Part shown: positions 13,835-17,552 of the stretch, piece by piece
Numbering within the stretch: position 1 is the first letter of the stretch
Layout of the letters: each line of letters begins with the position of its first letter
Assembly: GCA_023394415.1 (NCBI GenBank)
Contig: JAEXAR010000007.1
Span: 1 to 17,552 of the forward strand
From: Bacteroidota bacterium
GTDB lineage: Bacteria; Bacteroidota; Bacteroidia; Flavobacteriales; Weeksellaceae
DNA length: 17,552 bases
Reading direction: 5' to 3'
Notes under the pieces: generated by a model
The model's database searches: none
The model's input: the letters and a program-made list of their open reading frames with translations, nothing else
Told to the model about the DNA's origin: nothing
Translations under genes and position numbers: made by a program

Positions 13835-15292
13835 ATGGATCAACAGGAAAAAGAATTTAACTTCAGAGGAGGTCAAGGTCAGGTTGTAGATCCCGAAACG
13901 TTTAGGGATACTGTAAACACCATGGATACTTCAGGGAAGAGGAAATGGGTTTACCCTAGAAAACCAAAAGGTAGGTATACTAATTACCGACTTCTTGTGA
14001 GCGTCTTTCTTCTTGCAGTATTCTTTATTCTTCCATTTATTAAAATCAATGGAAATCCATTCTTACTTATCAATATCTTAGACAGACAGTTTTTCATTCT
14101 TGGTCAGCCATTCTATCCTCAAGATTTTTTTATTCTTGCTTTAGGTGCCATTACCTCAATTGTCTTTATTATTCTCTTTACTGTAGTTTTCGGAAGAATA
14201 TTTTGTGGATGGATTTGTCCGCAAACCATTTTTATGGAAATGATTTTCAGAAAAATCGAGTATGCTATTGAAGGCGACAGAAACAAACAAATTCGTCTGG
14301 ATAACCAACCTTGGAATGGCGAAAAAATATGGAAACGTGGTCTGAAATGGACTATTTTCTTAATTATTTCGCTCATCATCACCCACTTCATGTTTATGTA
14401 TATCGTTGGTTATGAAGAGGTTTTTAGAATCATGAAAGAAGGTCCTTTTGCAAACCCAACCAATTTTTTGGTGATGATTTTGTTTACGGCTGCATTTTAT
14501 TTTGTATTTGCATGGTTCAGAGAACAAGTTTGTACATTGGTTTGTCCTTACGGAAGATTACAGGGTGTATTGATTGATAAGCAAACCATAAACGTTTATT
14601 ACGATTTTAAACGTGGTGAAAACCGAGCAAAATGGAGAAAAGGTGAAGACCGAAGAGCAGCCGGAAAAGGTGATTGTATCGATTGTAACCAATGCGTCGT
14701 GGTATGTCCTACCGGAATTGACATCAGAAACGGCCAACAACTAGAATGCGTCAACTGTACCGCTTGTATTGATGCCTGCGATGAAGTGATGGTGAAAGTT
14801 GGCTTGCCTACCGGTTTAATTCGTTATGCCACTGAAGATGAGATAGAGCAGGAACGACCTTTCAAATTCACCAACCGGATGAAAGCATACACCGGTGTTC
14901 TTACAGCTTTGGTTATCTTTTTAGGATTCTTGCTTTATAATCGTGGTGCAATGGAAGCTAAGTTTATTAAACCTGCAGGTTCCACGTTCTTTGTAAAAGA
15001 TGGAAGAATTACTAATATTTACAATTACACTTTCCTTAATAAAACCAATGAGGATAAAATTGTAACCATAAAGGTGTTAGAACCTCAAAACGGTACTGTA
15101 ACTTTCAGTGATTCTGATAAAATAAAGATTAAAAAAGATAATATTACTAAAGGTACTGTGAATGTGAGTTTCCCTGAAGGTGATATAAAACTTTCTAAAC
15201 AAAACGTAAAAATCGGGGTTTACGACAGTAACGGAAAACTACTCGATACTTTCGAAACTTATTTTGAAGGTCCTTTTAAACTCCAGTTTTAA
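13835..15292 (+). CDS. ccoG: Cytochrome oxidase accessory protein CcoG (polyferredoxin-like)
   Basis: A 485-residue membrane iron-sulfur protein. Membrane segments lie near 53-70, 97-120, 172-192, 210-227 and 353-372. Cysteine motifs are CGWIC (C124, C128), CTLVC (C233, C237), CxxCxxCxxxC (C281, C284, C287, C291) and a second cluster set (C305, C308, C311, C315), giving two [4Fe-4S] ferredoxin sites plus NapH-like cysteine pairs. The C-terminal ~100 residues form an Ig-like extracytoplasmic domain. In Rhodobacter and relatives, CcoG has been shown to reduce Cu(II) to Cu(I) for cbb3 assembly. It leads the second transcription unit, nine bases before fixH. Confidence 0.94.
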   Translation: MDQQEKEFNFRGGQGQVVDPETFRDTVNTMDTSGKRKWVYPRKPKGRYTNYRLLVSVFLLAVFFILPFIKINGNPFLLINILDRQFFILGQPFYPQDFFILALGAITSIVFIILFTVVFGRIFCGWICPQTIFMEMIFRKIEYAIEGDRNKQIRLDNQPWNGEKIWKRGLKWTIFLIISLIITHFMFMYIVGYEEVFRIMKEGPFANPTNFLVMILFTAAFYFVFAWFREQVCTLVCPYGRLQGVLIDKQTINVYYDFKRGENRAKWRKGEDRRAAGKGDCIDCNQCVVVCPTGIDIRNGQQLECVNCTACIDACDEVMVKVGLPTGLIRYATEDEIEQERPFKFTNRMKAYTGVLTALVIFLGFLLYNRGAMEAKFIKPAGSTFFVKDGRITNIYNYTFLNKTNEDKIVTIKVLEPQNGTVTFSDSDKIKIKKDNITKGTVNVSFPEGDIKLSKQNVKIGVYDSNGKLLDTFETYFEGPFKLQF

Positions 15293-15301
15293 TTATTAAG
15301 T

Positions 15302-15757
15302 ATGTTTAAAAATTTCACTTGGGGACACGGTATTGCCATTGCTTTAGGAGCATTTATGATTTTCATACTTTCGATGATTTTCATATTTACAAAGGGTTGG
15401 CAAAATGCTGAAATGGTTTCAGATAATTATTATGAAGATGAATTGCATTATCAGCAGATTATTGATGCCAAACAAAATGCTGATGCCCTACCACAAAAAC
15501 CAATGTACGAACAATTGCCTACCGGAATTAAAATAACCTTTCCGCAAGGTCTAAATATTGATGGACAAAAGGTTAATTTTCATCTTTTCAGAACTGATGA
15601 TGCAAAACTTGATGTTGATAAAGATTTAACATTAAACGCAGATCGAACGATTTTAATTCCCAATAAAATACTTTTCCCGGGTTCTTATACTTTAAAGATC
15701 CTTTGGGAGCAAAATAAAAAGCCTTATCAAATCGATTATGATGTCGTATGGAAGTAG
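15302..15757 (+). CDS. fixH: FixH/CcoH-family cbb3 assembly protein
   Basis: A 151-residue protein with one N-terminal membrane helix (about 8-30) and a soluble extracytoplasmic domain. The features 'WGHGIAIALGAFMIFI', 'VSDNYYEDELHYQQIIDAKQNA' at about 39-60 and the C-terminal 'FPGSYTLKILWEQNKKPYQIDYDV' match FixH. It interacts with the copper ATPase and the oxidase during assembly. It is placed directly after ccoG and its last ten bases overlap the next start, which points to translational coupling. Bacteroidetes FixH proteins are divergent in sequence, but the position and the NYYEDE-like motif make the call good. Confidence 0.88.
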   Translation: MFKNFTWGHGIAIALGAFMIFILSMIFIFTKGWQNAEMVSDNYYEDELHYQQIIDAKQNADALPQKPMYEQLPTGIKITFPQGLNIDGQKVNFHLFRTDDAKLDVDKDLTLNADRTILIPNKILFPGSYTLKILWEQNKKPYQIDYDVVWK

Positions 15758-16491
15758 CACTCATTATATCAGCAATAGGTTTGGGGTTTGCATCTGGATT
15801 CCACTGTATCGGAATGTGTGGACCAATTGCACTTTCAATGGGATTAACCAAAACTCAGGCTCTAAATTTTCATCTCCAAAATATTACTTATAATTTTGGA
15901 AGAATTGTAACATACGCCATATTAGGAGGAATTGTTGGCATTGTTGGTGAAGGTTTTGAAATGGCGGGAATTCAGAAATATCTAACTATAGCTGTTGGCG
16001 TTTTATTAATTGTAATGGCTTTGTTTTCATTTGGTGGAAAAGATTTCGCTTCCAAAATACCTTTTCTCTCAAATATTTTGCTCAAAATAAAAATGTCACT
16101 CGGTAAACTTCTGCAAAAGCCCGATTATAAATCCAGATTTTTAACCGGATTTCTAAATGGTTTTTTGCCTTGTGGTATGGTTTATATGGCACTTACAGCT
16201 TCCCTTGCTGCTGGCGGAATTTGGCAAGGTGCTACATTTATGATGCTTTTTGGGCTTGGCACTATTCCGTTTATGTTTGCCGTTGTGCTTGCCGGTAATA
16301 TGATGACGCAGGCTTTCAGGATTAAAGTTTTAAAAATTATACCTGCTTTAATGATTATCTTGGGTGGTCTTTTCATCGTACGCGGATTAGAACTCGGAAT
16401 CCCTTATTTTTCACCTAAAGAAGATGCTTTGAAGGTCATCCATAACTATTCTAAAGAACATCAACAAGGCGATCACACTTCTTGCCATTAA
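15748..16491 (+). CDS. SafE/DsbD_2-like membrane protein of the cbb3 assembly cluster
   Basis: A 247-residue protein with about six membrane helices, belonging to the sulfite exporter TauE/SafE-like (DsbD_2) family. The first helix carries 'GFHCIGMCGP' (C20, C24) and the fourth 'GFLNGFLPCGMVYMAL', which mirror the CcdA/DsbD-type cysteine and proline-cysteine-glycine motifs. The C-terminus is rich in histidine and cysteine (HNYSKEHQQGDHTSCH), a plausible metal-binding tail. Proteins of this kind regularly accompany cco genes and are thought to move copper or electrons for oxidase maturation, but the activity is not settled. The ATG lies inside the last codons of fixH (10-base overlap). No clear terminator follows; an imperfect stem occurs near 16508-16533 in the 132-base gap to the next gene. 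Confidence 0.85.
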   Translation: MEVALIISAIGLGFASGFHCIGMCGPIALSMGLTKTQALNFHLQNITYNFGRIVTYAILGGIVGIVGEGFEMAGIQKYLTIAVGVLLIVMALFSFGGKDFASKIPFLSNILLKIKMSLGKLLQKPDYKSRFLTGFLNGFLPCGMVYMALTASLAAGGIWQGATFMMLFGLGTIPFMFAVVLAGNMMTQAFRIKVLKIIPALMIILGGLFIVRGLELGIPYFSPKEDALKVIHNYSKEHQQGDHTSCH

Positions 16492-16568
16492 CATCTATTA
16501 ATTCTATTGCTAAATTTTGCTTTAAAAACTAGCACCATCTATATAAAAAAGCGGTTTTTCTTTGCATT

Positions 16569-16576
16569 TAACTTTG
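16569..16576 (+). promoter_or_regulatory. Candidate -7 element (TAACTTTG) for the lipoprotein gene
   Basis: TAACTTTG matches TAnnTTTG and would give a leader of about 44 bases before the ATG at 16624. No -33 element at normal spacing is seen, and chance matches are common in such AT-rich DNA. Confidence 0.3.
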
Positions 16577-16623
16577 GTCTCTATTTTCAATCTAAATGGT
16601 GACTTTAAAAAAATATCAAAGAA

Positions 16624-17421
16624 ATGAAAAAGAAATTCGGACTTTGGTTGATTGGGATTTTTGCCTTAGTGCTCCAAAGTTGTTCTGTAAACACCGAAAC
16701 CACTTACTACAAGGATGCTGCTACTAGTATGGAATCTAATATTCTTGTCGATCAATCAACATTAGGAATGTTGAGTATGATGGGAGATGCTCCTTATGCT
16801 ATAAAGAAAAACGCCGGTAGCGAATTTAAAAACCTAACTACCGATTGGAAAAGCCTTTACGACATTCAAAAAACAGGAAAAATAGTGCTAAACCCCGATT
16901 CATCAAAAGTTTTGAAAAAAGTTTTTATGAAACTGAATAAATCGAATGGTGAAGTGTTAGGCGTTTCTTTTAAATATGATAAGCTGATGCCTAAAGAAGT
17001 AATAAGCTTATTTGCACAGAACAGTCACCTGAAAAAAATGCCTTTACAAGACTTTGCCAAATGGAACGGAAACCAACTGACTATAGATACAGAAAAATTC
17101 AACATTGCTGATGCATTGAAAGAAATACAAAAAGTGAAACCTGATGCAAAATCGGATCAACCAAAAACCAAACAAGATTCTATTGAAGCCTATGGAAGAC
17201 AAATGGCATCAGGAATGGTAGGGATGATGAAAATGTTTAATATGAATATCACTAACACCTTGAAATTTCAGAAGCCCATCAAATTCATCGAAGGCAAACA
17301 CGATTTCGTAGAGCAAGTTGATAAACACACCATAAAATTAAATGTGCGCACTGCAGATTTATGGGATGAAGGTAAGAACCTCAAAAACAAAGACAAAAAA
17401 ATTATCATTACAACAGAATAA
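16624..17421 (+). CDS. Lipoprotein of unknown function
   Basis: A 265-residue protein with a lipoprotein signal: MKKKFGLWLIGIFALVLQSC, lipobox LQSC, lipidated cysteine C20. The mature part starts 'SVNTETTYYKDAATSMESNI' and contains methionine-rich stretches (LGMLSMMGDA near 47-56, MASGMVGMMKMFNMN near 194-208). I do not recognise a named family; it resembles uncharacterised Chryseobacterium lipoproteins. It is probably anchored in the periplasm or outer membrane. It has its own possible promoter and stands apart from the cco genes, so a tie to the oxidase is only positional. The stop codon runs into a nine-base A tract, and the IS256-type element begins within ten bases. The native C-terminus (KIIITTE) may be intact but cannot be proved. 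Confidence 0.75.
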   Translation: MKKKFGLWLIGIFALVLQSCSVNTETTYYKDAATSMESNILVDQSTLGMLSMMGDAPYAIKKNAGSEFKNLTTDWKSLYDIQKTGKIVLNPDSSKVLKKVFMKLNKSNGEVLGVSFKYDKLMPKEVISLFAQNSHLKKMPLQDFAKWNGNQLTIDTEKFNIADALKEIQKVKPDAKSDQPKTKQDSIEAYGRQMASGMVGMMKMFNMNITNTLKFQKPIKFIEGKHDFVEQVDKHTIKLNVRTADLWDEGKNLKNKDKKIIITTE

Positions 17422-17430
17422 AAAAAAAAC

Positions 17431-17552
17431 GACACTATCCCACGAAGTGTGTAAGTTAAAAAGTTAGGGCTTGGATTTTATAATCTGAGCCTTTCTTCAA
17501 AAATAAGCATAAATTGGTTTAAAACAATACCCCAATTTTGGATGGGCATTGA
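17431..17552 (-). mobile_element. End of an IS256-family insertion sequence with its terminal inverted repeat
   Basis: The element enters from the right edge. Its outer end GACACTATCCCACGAAGTGT (17431-17450), followed by GTAAGTT, has the form of an IS256-family terminal inverted repeat as I recall it. It contains the short internal inverted repeat ACACT (17432-17436) / AGTGT (17446-17450). The other end is outside the window, so the element's completeness and its 8-bp target duplication cannot be seen. Confidence 0.6.
17478..17552 (-). CDS. IS256-family (Mutator-type) transposase, C-terminal end only
   Basis: The minus strand from the right edge to a TAA at 17480-17478 encodes SMPIQNWGIVLNQFMLIFEE followed by RLRL. 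'W..PIxNWGxxLNQFxIxFExRL' is the conserved C-terminal tail of IS256-family transposases. The catalytic DDE residues lie beyond the window. The stop is about 47 bases inside the element's outer end, the usual arrangement. Confidence 0.72.
   Translation of the reverse strand, partial: SMPIQNWGIVLNQFMLIFEERLRL

Noticed and set aside
16540..16557. Terminator at AAAAAAGCGGTTTTTC after the SafE-like gene
   Set aside because: Only A-T pairs could form the stem around GCGG, so it is too weak to call; read-through into the lipoprotein gene cannot be excluded.
1..17552. tRNA, rRNA, riboswitch or replication origin
   Set aside because: No cloverleaf with CCA-end or conserved T-arm, no rRNA motif, and no DnaA-box cluster was noticed; no intergenic gap is long enough for a typical riboswitch except those described.

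Overview
The window looks like a chromosomal segment from a low-GC member of the Bacteroidota, most likely a Flavobacteriia close to Chryseobacterium or related Weeksellaceae. This rests on AT-rich codon use, Bacteroidetes-type -7 elements (TAnnTTTG) before several genes, near-absence of Shine-Dalgarno sequences, a fused CcoN-CcoO protein with a separate CcoP, and a large signal-peptide-bearing outer-membrane beta-barrel protein. The genus is an inference from family resemblance.

Layout. At the left edge (1-444) are the first 27 codons of an IS1595-type transposase (minus strand), a perfect 24-bp palindrome, and a truncated Abi_2-type abortive-infection remnant. A TonB-receptor-like outer-membrane protein (506-2716) and a DUF4143-type AAA+ ATPase (2894-4030) follow on the plus strand. 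The ATPase gene is preceded by two 32-bp tandem repeats and an almost leaderless promoter. A minus-strand block (4033-7526) reads fnr-like regulator, panB, a small four-helix membrane protein, a TSUP/TauE-SafE permease and an RluA-type pseudouridine synthase. A 14-bp-stem hairpin divides it between the small protein and the permease.

The core is a complete cbb3 cytochrome oxidase locus on the plus strand: ccoI (copper P-type ATPase), ccoS, ccoNO (fused catalytic and monohaem subunits), ccoQ, ccoP (one haem), a strong terminator, then ccoG, fixH (ccoH) and a DsbD_2/SafE-like membrane protein. The products supply the high-affinity terminal oxidase (NO, Q, P), its copper delivery (I), maturation (S, H) and redox or metal handling (G, SafE-like). 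The divergent Crp/Fnr regulator has no cysteines, so it cannot hold the Fe-S cluster of classical FNR. Its recognition helix keeps the E...R pair, and two FNR-family-like sites (TGAY-N4-RTCA) lie in the locus: one in the fnr/ccoI divergent region and one before ccoS. A simple circuit is proposed from these.

A 265-residue lipoprotein of unknown function (16624-17421) comes last. Ten bases after its stop the window enters the end of an IS256-type element, with the last 24 codons of its transposase on the minus strand. The segment is therefore bordered on both sides by insertion-sequence material. Most of the content belongs to known families. I do not see a clearly new multi-gene system. The less explained items are regulatory and repeat structures: the FNR-like sites, seven-base-period repeats, the 32-bp tandem repeat and the palindrome.
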